The notes under the pieces are model-generated. The model was not told the DNA's origin, ran no database searches, and saw only the letters and a program-made list of their open reading frames with translations. Made by a program: the position numbers and the translations under genes. Shown here piece by piece: positions 8,818-17,205 of a stretch of 24,169 nt of DNA (position 1 is its first letter; each line of letters starts with the position of its first letter). The DNA comes from Egerieenecus sp048201975 (GTDB lineage: Bacteria; Bacillota; Clostridia; Christensenellales; Aristaeellaceae): assembly GCA_048201975.1 (NCBI GenBank), contig DBFBGQ010000026.1, forward strand, positions 1-24,169, written 5' to 3'.

Positions 8818-10110
8818 CTATTCAAAGTGTAAGCGGCTTGCCCAGGGACGTTCCCCAGCCAGGGCGGCAGACCTTGCCCGGTGGCGGTCATGCGTCCACC
8901 GTGCGCAAAAGAAGATAAAAATCCGTCCAAAGGATACCGGTTTCCGTATGCTCATCCACCCATATCCGTCCATGATGCAGCGTAATAATACTCCGGCACA
9001 GGGACAAGCCCAATCCCCAGTTCTGCTGGGTATTTTTTCCGAAAAGGCGCGGGCGGTTTCATTCACCAGCAGGGAGAGGTCCAAAGGTTGCGAGGTAATT
9101 TTTCGTTCGCGTATATTGTTGTAAACGGAAGTGAGATGCTCGTAGATCTTTTCATTGTGGGTGATGAGCTGCTCGATGCTGGGCTGCAACTCGGGCGTCA
9201 GCTGCCGCTGGAGCAGCCTCAGCTCCGCTTGCTGGGACAGTATCTCATTTTTCAAATAATGACAGAAGGTCCGCGATACGATCTCACTGGCGTTGACCTT
9301 GTGGCGGAATTGCACGTTGGCGTAAAACTGATTGGAGGTACGCCACAGATGAAACAGACTGGTGATGAAAAAAGCCAGCACCATCAGCGAGGAAATCGCG
9401 GGCATAAACGCATGAAAGGATGTGGGCTTATCCACAGGCAGAGAATCGAAGCGGACATACCGCGCAATCCTGGACATCCACATGGGAACAGTGGGAAGCC
9501 AGTTGTATAAATAGAGATAAACAGCCGACAGCCCGGAAAGAAGGAACATGAGCATAATATATCGAATGCGCAGGGAACGCGGCGTTAAAACGCACGAAAC
9601 CAGCATAATCAGGAAGGCCGCGACGATTGCGATCCGGTCCAGCCACCGGAAGCATAGGGTGCTGATTTGATAGAAGCGCTGAAAAAAGAAAATGTTCGCA
9701 AAGGGTCCGATACCTTTCATGTAAAACCAATACACGATTTTGCAATCAAAGAGCAGAACTTGCAGGGCAAATACTGCGCACAGCAGGCGCGCAATCCGCT
9801 TGCGCTGCTTGCGCAGGAAAAGATTCCCCAAGTGCAGCGCGTACATCATGGCCGCCCAGGGAAAAAGCGCAGCGCTCAGGTTGAGAATTTGCAGTACCGC
9901 GGCTTTGGAAATCGGAAGCTGCTCCAACCGCAAGCGCGTGGCCGTATCCACGTTAAAGAACGACATCACCAGATTATAGCCGTTATAATCTTTGGTCATA
10001 TAGATCAAAACGCTGCATGTGGTGCCGATGAAGCCGACACAAACGCCCAAGATGGCAAGCAAGGAATAAACGCGCGAACGTAACTGCAACTCTGCTCCCT
10101 CCCTTTCCAT
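8818..10110 (-). pseudogene. Membrane sensor histidine kinase with ATPase domain deleted and frameshifted
   Basis: The open frame encodes 430 residues. Residues 1-255 hold about six to seven hydrophobic helices, forming a membrane sensor. The phosphoacceptor region follows, with H284 in TFCHYLKNEILSQQ and a long amphipathic helix pair to about 345. The frame then reads LLVNETARAF and drops into non-homologous sequence from about 9046 onward. In another minus-strand frame, ending with TGA at 8888-8890, the bases from about 9055 read FGKNTQQNWGLGLSLC and go on to HHGRIWVDEHTETG. That is the G2 box and last strand of a GHKL ATPase. The N box and G1 box, roughly 80-100 residues, are absent from every frame, so an out-of-phase internal deletion is the simplest explanation. 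The ATG at 10110 lacks a ribosome site; TTG at 10089, after AAAGGGAGG, may be the real start. It faces the sugar operon whose last gene is a response regulator. Confidence 0.75.
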
Positions 10111-10127
10111 GCGTACCGGCTTTTCTT

Positions 10128-10156
10128 ATCATAAAGCAAGAACGAGCATGCGGCAA
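10128..10156 (-). promoter_or_regulatory. Promoter of the histidine kinase gene
   Basis: On the minus strand TTGCCG (10156-10151) and TATGAT (10133-10128) are spaced 17 bp apart, directly upstream of the kinase start and diverging from the sugar operon promoter. Confidence 0.55.
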
Positions 10157-10165
10157 CTGGCAAAA

Positions 10166-10184
10166 GGTTGATTTTTTCTCAACC
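10166..10184. promoter_or_regulatory. Dyad between divergent promoters, candidate regulator site
   Basis: GGTTGA (10166-10171) and TCAACC (10179-10184) form a perfect 6 bp inverted repeat around TTTTTTC. It sits just upstream of the kinase -35 box and about 40 bp upstream of the sugar operon -35 box, a reasonable position for the response regulator of this locus. Confidence 0.35.
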
Positions 10185-10225
10185 CATGGAGAGCAACTGT
10201 GAGATATGGTCAAAAAAGTTCCGCC

Positions 10226-10254
10226 TTGGCAATGGTGGAAAACACCGATATACT
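10226..10254 (+). promoter_or_regulatory. Promoter of the sugar uptake / GH35 operon
   Basis: TTGGCA (10226-10231) and TATACT (10249-10254) are 17 bp apart, about 50 bp upstream of the binding-protein start. Both boxes match the sigma-70 consensus at four to five of six positions. Confidence 0.65.
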
Positions 10255-10305
10255 GAATCTATCACGAACCGAAAAGTGCGTGAAAAGCAAGAAGGAGGTT
10301 TCCCA

Positions 10306-11565
10306 ATGTCCATGCGGAAGGTATGCTCGGTTTTCCTGGCGCTGGCTCTGGTATTGGTACCCATGATGGCCGGTGTTGCGGAAACGGAAGAGAAGGTTAT
10401 CCTGAATTACTATGGTTGGACCGATGAGGAAAGCTACATGACCGCTCTGATTGAGCAGTTCAATGCGGCCAACCCTGATATCGAGGTGGTTCCCAGCTTT
10501 GTCAATCACGAGGACCACAATCAGAAGTGCGTGGTTATGGTTTCCGGCAACGCTGAGAATTTCGACCTGGTGAGCTGCGACAGCGTTGGGTTTGTGGTGA
10601 ATCTTGCAACGTTGGGCGGTCTTATGCCCCTAAAGGAGAGCATTGAGGCGGCGGGCATGGACCTGAGCGTTTACGGCCCCATCATCAGCGAGACCATGCT
10701 GGATGGCGAATACTATGGCCTGCCCTATCGCAGCACCCTGTACTCCCTGTACTACAACAAGGATCTGTTTGACAAGAAGGGCATTGCGTATCCCACCAAG
10801 ATCACCTGGGACGAGTACCTGGATCTGGCCCGTCAGCTGACCTATGAAGAAGACGGCACCCAGTACTGGGGCGGTTTCATGGCGGATTGGCTGAGCTCTC
10901 CCCTCTCTGTGTATCAGCGGGGCTCCAACCTGCTGGGCGATGATCTGACCCCTGTGACCGAGTGGATGGATATCCTGAACACGGCCATCAACGTGGACAA
11001 GAGCCACATGAGCTTTGAGCAGCAGAAGGCAGAAAGCATTGACTGGCTGAAGTTCTTCTGCACCGGCACCACGGGTATGCTGATCAACGGCGAATGGACC
11101 ATTTCCATGATGAAGGATTACGTTGCCCAGGGCATGGATGTGCCGAACTGGGACGTGACGTACCTGCCCGCCTTTGACACCACTGGCGATATGGTCAGCC
11201 CCGGCGGTCTGAGCACGTTTATCGCCGTTGGCAAGAACACCAAGCATCCGGAGGAAGCGTTCCGTTTCGCGCAGTTCGTCGCCAGCGAGGAAGCCGCGGT
11301 TTACCTGGCTGCCCAGGGCGTGCTGCCGGCGTATTCCAGCGATGCCGTGAAGGAATCCTTTGCCGAGGCTTGCGGTGTGGCTGGCGCTTCCACACTGCTG
11401 GATACCACCATTGCCCTGGAGAGCCCCAATGTGGCCGGCTATACCGAGGTTGCTGCTGTGTTCCAGGAAGAGAAGGAAATGTACCTGACCCAGCAGGAGA
11501 CCATTGAGGAATTCACCGCCAACATGACCGATCGTCGCGAGGAGATCCTTTCCAGTTACGAATAA
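10306..11565 (+). CDS. Sugar ABC transporter solute-binding protein (MalE-like, family 1)
   Basis: A 419-residue family 1 extracellular solute-binding protein that would capture an oligosaccharide for the two permeases encoded next. The signal peptide spans about 1-26 (MSMRKVCSVF, a hydrophobic core, then GVAE) with no lipobox. The mature start, KVILNYYGWTDEESYMTALIEQFNAANPDIEV, is the usual first beta-alpha unit of this family. GEYYGLPYRSTLYSLYYNKDLFDKKGI is the typical hinge and ligand-cleft region. Residues around 310-330 (PGGLSTFIAVGKNTKHPEEAF) are the C-terminal family signature. The frame stays open upstream to 10168, but the ATG at 10306 has GAAGGAGG 7 nt before it and begins the signal peptide. 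The length is normal for the family. Confidence 0.9.
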   Translation: MSMRKVCSVFLALALVLVPMMAGVAETEEKVILNYYGWTDEESYMTALIEQFNAANPDIEVVPSFVNHEDHNQKCVVMVSGNAENFDLVSCDSVGFVVNLATLGGLMPLKESIEAAGMDLSVYGPIISETMLDGEYYGLPYRSTLYSLYYNKDLFDKKGIAYPTKITWDEYLDLARQLTYEEDGTQYWGGFMADWLSSPLSVYQRGSNLLGDDLTPVTEWMDILNTAINVDKSHMSFEQQKAESIDWLKFFCTGTTGMLINGEWTISMMKDYVAQGMDVPNWDVTYLPAFDTTGDMVSPGGLSTFIAVGKNTKHPEEAFRFAQFVASEEAAVYLAAQGVLPAYSSDAVKESFAEACGVAGASTLLDTTIALESPNVAGYTEVAAVFQEEKEMYLTQQETIEEFTANMTDRREEILSSYE

Positions 11566-11598
11566 GGTTCATGCGCTTTACCGTGGGTGAGTGACCTG

Positions 11599-11631
11599 CC
11601 GTCGGGCGGGCTGGATAAGCCTGCCCGACGG
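11599..11631 (+). other. Strong intercistronic hairpin after the sugar-binding protein gene
   Basis: A 14 bp stem with one G-U pair (11599-11612 with 11618-11631) and a 5 nt loop lies between the binding-protein and first permease genes. Only a weak T-rich tail follows. In such operons this layout usually gives more binding protein than permease. Confidence 0.7.
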
Positions 11632-11663
11632 TTTGCCTATTACCGTCAAGGAGAGATGAGAGC

Positions 11664-12554
11664 ATGAAACGACTTTCCTACCACCGGAAAGAAAAGATGC
11701 AGGGGTTGCTGTTCATTCTGCCAGCGCTGCTGCTTTTTCTTGTGTTCATGGCTTATCCCATGATTTATGGGTTGCTTTTAAGCTTTACCAGCAACCGGAA
11801 CGCTGGCGCCGCGCTGAACTTCAATGGGCTAAGCAATTATATTCGCCTCTTTACCAAAGACAGCTATTTCCGTGTTTCCCTGGTAAACAATCTGATTTAC
11901 GCCATTGGCTTTACGCCGGGAGTGCTGATTGTTGCGCTGCTGGTTGCGCTGCTGTTGAATTCCAAAATTCGTGGGGCTCGTCTCTTGCGCACGGTTTGTT
12001 TTCTGCCTTACCTCACTTCCATGGTGGCTGTTGCTACGGTGTGGAATATTCTTCTTGCTCCCAACGGCCCCATCAACAGCATTTTGCAATTCCTTGGCAT
12101 ATCCAATCCGCCCGGGTGGCTGATGGATAAGGACTGGGCGCTGCCCTCGGTAATCATGGTGGCTGTCTGGAAAAATTTTGGTTATTATATGATTATTTTG
12201 CTTGCAGGTTTACAGAGCATTCCGACGTATTTATACGAGTCGGCACGCATTGACGGCGCGGATTCCATGCAATCCTTCCGCTACATCACCGTACCCATGC
12301 TCTCGCCGACTATCTTTTTATGTTTAATAACCATTGTCATTGCTGCCTTCCAGGAATTTGATATCATTAAAATCATGACCGAGGGTGGGCCCGGCCGCGC
12401 AACCAATGTGCTTGTGTTCCGCATTTATACCGAGGGCTTTGTGAATGTGAAGATGGGCTACGCCTCAGCCATCGCCTATGTGCTCTTTGCCATTATTATG
12501 CTTATTACGCTGTTCCAGTTCTGGATGCAGAAAAAATGGGTGAACTATGATTAA
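11664..12554 (+). CDS. Sugar ABC transporter permease (MalF/UgpA-like)
   Basis: A 296-residue inner-membrane subunit of a CUT1 sugar importer. Six hydrophobic helices are visible, beginning with LLFILPALLLFLVFMAYPM at about 13-31, the usual first helix of this family. The EAA loop reads YLYESARIDGADSMQSFRYITVPML at about 192-216, and the GGPGRATNVLVFRIY segment near 238-252 is typical of the MalF side. It follows the binding protein after the 98 bp hairpin region and has AAGGAGAG 7 nt before its ATG. It pairs with the next gene to form the pore. No ATPase is encoded in the operon, so a shared MsmX/UgpC-type ATPase elsewhere is expected, as is common in Firmicutes. Confidence 0.92.
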   Translation: MKRLSYHRKEKMQGLLFILPALLLFLVFMAYPMIYGLLLSFTSNRNAGAALNFNGLSNYIRLFTKDSYFRVSLVNNLIYAIGFTPGVLIVALLVALLLNSKIRGARLLRTVCFLPYLTSMVAVATVWNILLAPNGPINSILQFLGISNPPGWLMDKDWALPSVIMVAVWKNFGYYMIILLAGLQSIPTYLYESARIDGADSMQSFRYITVPMLSPTIFLCLITIVIAAFQEFDIIKIMTEGGPGRATNVLVFRIYTEGFVNVKMGYASAIAYVLFAIIMLITLFQFWMQKKWVNYD

Positions 12555-12573
12555 GAAAGGAGGGACCCGGTGT

Positions 12574-13395
12574 ATGAGACGTTCAGCCAAGGCGGCGGCG
12601 TTTATCGTTTTATTTGCGCTGCTGCTGTTCGTGATGATTTTCCCATTCTTTTATATGATCACATCATCGTTCAAGCATGATGCGGATGTTTTTACCAAAT
12701 CGGTCTTCTACATTCCGATCCCTCCGGTGGTCAACAACTATGTGCGCGTTTGGACAGAGATCGACTTTTTGCAGTATTATCTGAACACCATTAAAATCAC
12801 CCTGCTGGCCACGGCGGCGCAGCTGTTTGTGTCCGCGCTTGCGGCCTATGCCTTTGCAAAGATGCAGGTGCCCGGGAAAAACTTCTTTTTCAGCATGTTT
12901 ATCGGCACGATGATGATCCCCTGGACGGCCATCATGATTCCGCAGTTTGTGGTGGTCACACAAATGGGCCTGTTCGATACCCACGCCGCGCTGATTCTGC
13001 TGCAATGCTTCAGCGCCTTCGGCATATTCTTGCTGCGTCAGTTTTTCATGGGCATACCCAAGGAGCTGAGCGAGGCCGCCACCATCGACGGTTGCGGACA
13101 CTTCCGCATTTTCTGGCAAATCATACTGCCCCTGTCCAAGTCGGCGGTATCTGCGCTGGTGATTTTCTCCTTTATCAAGGTGTGGAACGACTACATGGCG
13201 CCATTGATTTATCTGCAAACCCCGACCAAGCGTACGGTGCAGCTGGGGTTGAGCCTGTTCCGTTCACAGTATTCCATGGAGTATGGGCTGGTTATGGCGG
13301 GAACGGTATGCGCCTTGATTCCCATGATCGTGCTTTATCTATGCGCTGAGAAACAGATTACCCAAGGAATCGCCTTCTCCGGCATGAAAAACTAA
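12574..13395 (+). CDS. Sugar ABC transporter permease (MalG/UgpE-like)
   Basis: A 273-residue second pore subunit. The first helix (AAAFIVLFALLLFVMIFPFFYMITSSFK) and the EAA loop (IPKELSEAATIDGCGHFRIFWQIILP, about residues 161-186) are typical of the MalG side of CUT1 importers. About six helices are visible. An in-frame ATG at 12547 would overlap the preceding stop by 8 nt, but AAGGAGGG at 12557-12564 points to the ATG at 12574. The choice changes only nine residues. It lies about 20 bp after the first permease and about 40 bp before the GH35 gene in the same operon. Confidence 0.92.
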   Translation: MRRSAKAAAFIVLFALLLFVMIFPFFYMITSSFKHDADVFTKSVFYIPIPPVVNNYVRVWTEIDFLQYYLNTIKITLLATAAQLFVSALAAYAFAKMQVPGKNFFFSMFIGTMMIPWTAIMIPQFVVVTQMGLFDTHAALILLQCFSAFGIFLLRQFFMGIPKELSEAATIDGCGHFRIFWQIILPLSKSAVSALVIFSFIKVWNDYMAPLIYLQTPTKRTVQLGLSLFRSQYSMEYGLVMAGTVCALIPMIVLYLCAEKQITQGIAFSGMKN

Positions 13396-13433
13396 CGTTC
13401 CTGCTGCATGCGCAGGAAGAAAGGACAAAATTT

Positions 13434-16073
13434 ATGGCCAATGTAACTTGTGACTGCCATCAGCTGAAGGTGAACGGCGAACCGGTCACTTTGCTCTGCG
13501 CGTCGCTCTTTTACTTCCGCTTGCCCCAGGAATGCTGGGAGGAGCGCATGGAGCAGCTGCGGATGTGCGGCTATCATTGCATCGACGTCTACATTCCCTG
13601 GAATTTTCACGAATCCCGCCCGGGGGAATGGCGCTTTACCGGCATGTATGACGTGGAAGCGTTCCTGACCATGGCGCATCATCACGGGCTGTATGTCATT
13701 GCGCGTCCGGGCCCCTATATTTGCTCGGAATGGGATGGCGGCGCCTTGCCGGCATGGCTGTACACGCAGCAGCTGGATTTGCGGCAGAACGATTCGGCCT
13801 ACCTGGCGGAGCTGGACCGGTGGCTGCAAAAAATATTGCCCATGCTGGCAAAGCATGAGGCGGGCCGCGGCGGCAGCATTGTTGCCGTTCAGCTGGAAAA
13901 TGAGCTGGACTTCTTCGCCTGCCGTGATCCGAAGGGATACATGGAGCACCTGGCGCAGACCGCGCGCCAGTGCGGCATAACCGTACCGCTCACCGCCTGC
14001 GCCGGTCAGTGCGACATCCAGGGGGCGTCCGGCGGCGCAGGGGACATCCATGTAACCTTCAACGCCTACGCCAGCGCCCTGTACCGCCGCATGGAGGATC
14101 AGCTGACGCACATGCGCCACATGGCCGCGCTGTCCAACACACCCCTGATGATTACGGAAACGGACCGTGAGCATGGCAAACTCAAACGGGAATTGGCATG
14201 CTGCGCCCGGTTGATTGCGCCCTATAACCAGGTGGGCGGCACGGACATGGACATGACCAACAGCGTGGGCAACTGGGGAAGCGACTTGCAGCGTCCGCTT
14301 TCCGTCATGGCGACGGACTACGATTTTGTCTCCATGATTACCGCTGACGGACGGCTGCGCGCCGAAGCGGCACAGGGCCGGCTCATGGGCTGCATGATTG
14401 CTTCCTTGGGCAGCCAGCTGGCGCAAAGCGAACCCTGCCAGGCGCCTGACTGCTTCCAGGCGGACTTTCCCACCCCGCTTACCCAGAACGCCCAGGGGCA
14501 GGAACTGCCGGTTTACCCCACCCTCAAGCTGCCCACGGGCTCTGTGGTGGGCGCCTCCAACCTTGGCGAACAGGCGGGAACGTTGCGCTTTGCCACCCCG
14601 GCCGGCGAGGCGTGCCAGGTGGCTGTGCTGCCCGGGGAAACCGTGCTGCTTCCCTGGCAGCTGCATTTGCAGCCCTGGGGCTGGGACGGAACCCTGGTGT
14701 GCAGCGAAGCGGAATGGTGCGGCCACACCGTGGAAGCAGGCAAACTGCGCCTGACGCTGGTGGGCGCCGAAGCAGCCCGCGCCTGGTTCCAGGGCAAGCA
14801 TGGCCTGGTGCAGGTCCAGGGACGCCATTGGCAGGACGTGGATGACGGCTTGTGCGTGCGCATTCTTCCTGTGGAGGAGGCCGTTTCCGCCTGCCCCAAT
14901 CTCCCACCGCTGACGCAGCAGATCCCGTCGGTCATCGCAGTGGAAGAGGTGCGCACTGTCTGCCGCCATACTTGCCATGTTGCGGATATGGCTGTGCCGC
15001 TGGGGGATTCCCTTTGCCCCATGGAGCACAAGCAGCAATATCGCGGCGACGTGCTCTACCGCTTTTCCGCGGCACACGACGCGCCGCTGTTGCTGGAAAA
15101 GGCCGCGGACCTGGTGTGGGCCACCCACGGCGAAAGGACGCAAGCCTATTATTCCGACGGTGGCAACCTGCTGCTGGACGGCGGGCAGGGAACCTGGGAG
15201 GTGCGCGTCCAGTCCTGGGGCCACGCAAACTTTGACGATGTCCGGCAGCCGGCGCTGAAAATGGGCAGCGGAAAAGGCCTGTCCGGGGTGGTGCAAATCT
15301 TGTCCTGCCAGGATATCTCGGATCTATGGAAAATATACCCCCAGGCCAAGTATCAGGCGCAGCAGAATGCGGCGCTTCGCCAGAGCGACGCCATTCTGGC
15401 CACGACCATCAATTCCTGGAGCTTTCCTGCGTCCCCCATGCATGCGGACTATGTGCGCCGGATCCATTTCCCCGAAAATTGCCAGCGGTTTTTCCTGTAT
15501 ATCCAGGGAGAAGGCAGCCAGGTGGCGGTGTATCTCAATGACCAGTATGCGGGAGAGCGTCAGGCCAATGATCCCTGGGTGGACATCACCGCCATGGCGG
15601 TTGCCGGAAAGGGCGCGGAACTCCGCCTGGCCACCACCAAACGCTTCAGCCACACTTCCTTGGGCGCCATCAGGCTATACGGCGGCGTGCCCATTGCGCA
15701 GCCGCAAATGGCAGGCATACCGGTGGAGGCATGGCAGCGGTTCCAGCCGCAGCCTGACGGGCAGGCGGCGACGCTGCCCATTTCCCTCCAGCCTGGCGAG
15801 GAATGCATGCTCACGGATCTTGTGCCGGAACCGGGGCGCAAGGATCGGATGCTGGTTGTGGAAGGAACGGGTATCGAGGCCACCCTGCTGGCTCATGGCC
15901 ATGTGGCCGGGCGCGTATTGCGCGCTGCGCCCGGGTATCCTGAAATAACCGGTGGCAGCAGCCGCCGCATCTATCTGCCGGCAGGCTGGCAGAAGGATGC
16001 GCGGTTGCATTTGACAGGCATTGGCGAAGGCGGAGCGCTAACAGGAATCTTCTGGGAGAGCGTTCAGGCGTAA
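13434..16073 (+). CDS. Divergent GH35-type beta-galactosidase, cytoplasmic
   Basis: An 879-residue glycoside hydrolase whose N-terminal 330 residues form a GH35 TIM barrel. Family segments are YFRLPQECWEERM (27-39), YIPWNFHE (53-60), GLYVIARPGPYICSEWDGGALPAWL (85-109) and VQLENEL (152-158), with E157 as the probable acid/base. The nucleophile is probably E242 in MITETDREHGKLK. Family members usually have an EF-x-GW-like context there, so the active-site edge is unusual. The remaining 500 residues are beta-rich and include late jelly-roll-like segments (about 640-790) normal for long GH35 enzymes. There is no signal peptide, so it acts inside the cell on sugar delivered by the importer encoded just upstream. 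The start has AAAGGAC about 8 nt upstream. A beta-galactoside substrate is the family default and is not proven here. Confidence 0.85.
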   Translation: MANVTCDCHQLKVNGEPVTLLCASLFYFRLPQECWEERMEQLRMCGYHCIDVYIPWNFHESRPGEWRFTGMYDVEAFLTMAHHHGLYVIARPGPYICSEWDGGALPAWLYTQQLDLRQNDSAYLAELDRWLQKILPMLAKHEAGRGGSIVAVQLENELDFFACRDPKGYMEHLAQTARQCGITVPLTACAGQCDIQGASGGAGDIHVTFNAYASALYRRMEDQLTHMRHMAALSNTPLMITETDREHGKLKRELACCARLIAPYNQVGGTDMDMTNSVGNWGSDLQRPLSVMATDYDFVSMITADGRLRAEAAQGRLMGCMIASLGSQLAQSEPCQAPDCFQADFPTPLTQNAQGQELPVYPTLKLPTGSVVGASNLGEQAGTLRFATPAGEACQVAVLPGETVLLPWQLHLQPWGWDGTLVCSEAEWCGHTVEAGKLRLTLVGAEAARAWFQGKHGLVQVQGRHWQDVDDGLCVRILPVEEAVSACPNLPPLTQQIPSVIAVEEVRTVCRHTCHVADMAVPLGDSLCPMEHKQQYRGDVLYRFSAAHDAPLLLEKAADLVWATHGERTQAYYSDGGNLLLDGGQGTWEVRVQSWGHANFDDVRQPALKMGSGKGLSGVVQILSCQDISDLWKIYPQAKYQAQQNAALRQSDAILATTINSWSFPASPMHADYVRRIHFPENCQRFFLYIQGEGSQVAVYLNDQYAGERQANDPWVDITAMAVAGKGAELRLATTKRFSHTSLGAIRLYGGVPIAQPQMAGIPVEAWQRFQPQPDGQAATLPISLQPGEECMLTDLVPEPGRKDRMLVVEGTGIEATLLAHGHVAGRVLRAAPGYPEITGGSSRRIYLPAGWQKDARLHLTGIGEGGALTGIFWESVQA

Positions 16074-16099
16074 ACCGATCCGGGAAAGGAGAAGAAGTT

Positions 16100-16807
16100 T
16101 TGAAAATCCGTGTACTGATTGCCGAGGATAACGAGTCGATTCGGAAATGGTATCAGGTATCTTTGCAAGAGGTTGAGGATATTGAGCTTCTTCCCATGGC
16201 GGCCAATGGTTACGAAGCCATTTCGCTGGCAGCCAGGCACCATCCCGACGTGGTCATCCTGGACATTGAGATGGAATGCAAGGATGCCGGCATCATGGCG
16301 GGCTACCAAATCCTCGCCATGCACCCGGAAACAAAGATCATTATGCTCACAGTCCATGAGGATGATGAAGCCATCTTCCGTTGCTATGAGATGGGCGCGG
16401 TGGACTACCTGTTCAAAAATGCCAGCACAGAAAAGATGCTTAGCGCCATTCGGGATGCGTATCACAGCACCTCCCCCATTCGGGAAGAGATTGCCCAACG
16501 CATGCGGGCGGAATTTCGCCGCCTGAAGCAGAGCGAGCACACGCTGTTGAATACCATGCAGATGGTGCAACAGCTTTCCCACACGGAGCGAAGCATCGTC
16601 ATCATGCTGGCCTCGGGGCTGAGGCGCAGCGAAATCTGCCGCAGGCGCGTAATTGAAATGAGCACGCTCAAGACGCATATCCGCAGCATTTTGCAGAAAT
16701 TTCAGTTGAAAAGCACAAGACAGCTGGTGGAACTGATCAAGTCGCAAAACCTTTTGTCCTTCCTGGAGATGTGCGAGAAGGAAGAAAAAATACGCAGAGA
16801 GGAATGA
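16100..16807 (+). CDS. NarL/LuxR-type response regulator, TTG start
   Basis: A 235-residue two-component regulator. The receiver domain (1-125) has the acidic pair E9-D10, the phosphoacceptor D55 (VVILDIEME), T84 and K106. The C-terminal domain (about 155-215) is a LuxR-type helix-turn-helix (LSHTERSIVIMLASGLRRSEICRRR, then MSTLKTHIRSILQKF). The charged tail to 235 is an extra. Translation begins at TTG, set by AAAGGAGAA 7 nt upstream, which suggests modest expression. It is the last gene of the sugar operon, so it may amplify its own operon. Its natural partner is the kinase encoded divergently at the other end of the locus, which appears broken. The regulator itself looks intact. Confidence 0.9.
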   Translation: MKIRVLIAEDNESIRKWYQVSLQEVEDIELLPMAANGYEAISLAARHHPDVVILDIEMECKDAGIMAGYQILAMHPETKIIMLTVHEDDEAIFRCYEMGAVDYLFKNASTEKMLSAIRDAYHSTSPIREEIAQRMRAEFRRLKQSEHTLLNTMQMVQQLSHTERSIVIMLASGLRRSEICRRRVIEMSTLKTHIRSILQKFQLKSTRQLVELIKSQNLLSFLEMCEKEEKIRREE

Positions 16808-16939
16808 GCAGTCTGCCGCGTCCAGAGCGCCCGGCCATTTTCAAGAGCAGGCTATCGGCATTCGCCGCCATACCTGAACTGTGCGCGTCCAGCGGGCAAA
16901 AGCATACCAGGCGGCAAATTCTTCGCCGCAGATGATTCG

Positions 16940-16967
16940 GGGGCTGTTTCCGGAAGGAAGCAGCCCC
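16940..16967 (+). terminator. Stem-loop downstream of the sugar operon, weak terminator candidate
   Basis: A 12 bp stem (GGGGCTGTTTCC at 16940-16951 with GGAAGCAGCCCC at 16956-16967, one wobble) with a GGAA loop lies about 130 bp after the regulator stop. No T-run follows directly; instead a module of the window-end repeat begins. Confidence 0.45.
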
Positions 16968-17000
16968 TCAGCGTGTCGAAAAAGCGGGCAAACCCACTTT
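16967..17000. repeat. Isolated copy of the first hairpin module of the window-end repeat
   Basis: Thirty-two of 34 bases match 24026-24059, beginning CTCAGCGTGTCGAAAAAG. The hairpin here is degenerate (about 8 of 10 pairs). The other hairpins of the element do not follow, so this module occurs on its own. Confidence 0.7.
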
Positions 17001-17137
17001 CTGAGCGTTAACAAAGTATTTGATTCCGAAATTCTTGCATTTTTCACTTTGCATGCTTGCAAGTACGGGGATTTCGCGCCTGCAAGCATCGCATCATGCG
17101 ACAAAATGATTGGGCGACAACCTATCGCAACAAACAA
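17001..17137. other. Non-coding stretch with an inverted repeat
   Basis: No credible gene lies between the response regulator and the oxidoreductase operon (16808-17205). Within it, ATGCTTGCA (17053-17061) and TGCAAGCAT (17081-17089) form a perfect 9 bp inverted repeat around 19 nt. No promoter boxes or downstream gene make it a clear operator. Confidence 0.4.
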
Positions 17138-17175
17138 CGGCTCCTTCCGCACCCGCATGGGCACGGAAGGAGCCG
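17138..17175 (-). terminator. Terminator of the 2-oxoacid oxidoreductase operon
   Basis: A perfect 12 bp stem (CGGCTCCTTCCG at 17138-17149, CGGAAGGAGCCG at 17164-17175), with a further CCC/GGG inner stem, is followed on the minus strand by TTGTTTGTTG. It lies 30 bp after the gamma subunit stop. Confidence 0.75.
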
Positions 17176-17205
17176 CTTGTCTATTCAGGATGCCACAGGG
17201 GAGAA

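Noticed and set aside
13392..15296. Long minus-strand open frame opposite the GH35 gene
   Set aside because: Low-complexity antisense composition and no family signal, whereas the plus strand shows GH35 motifs.
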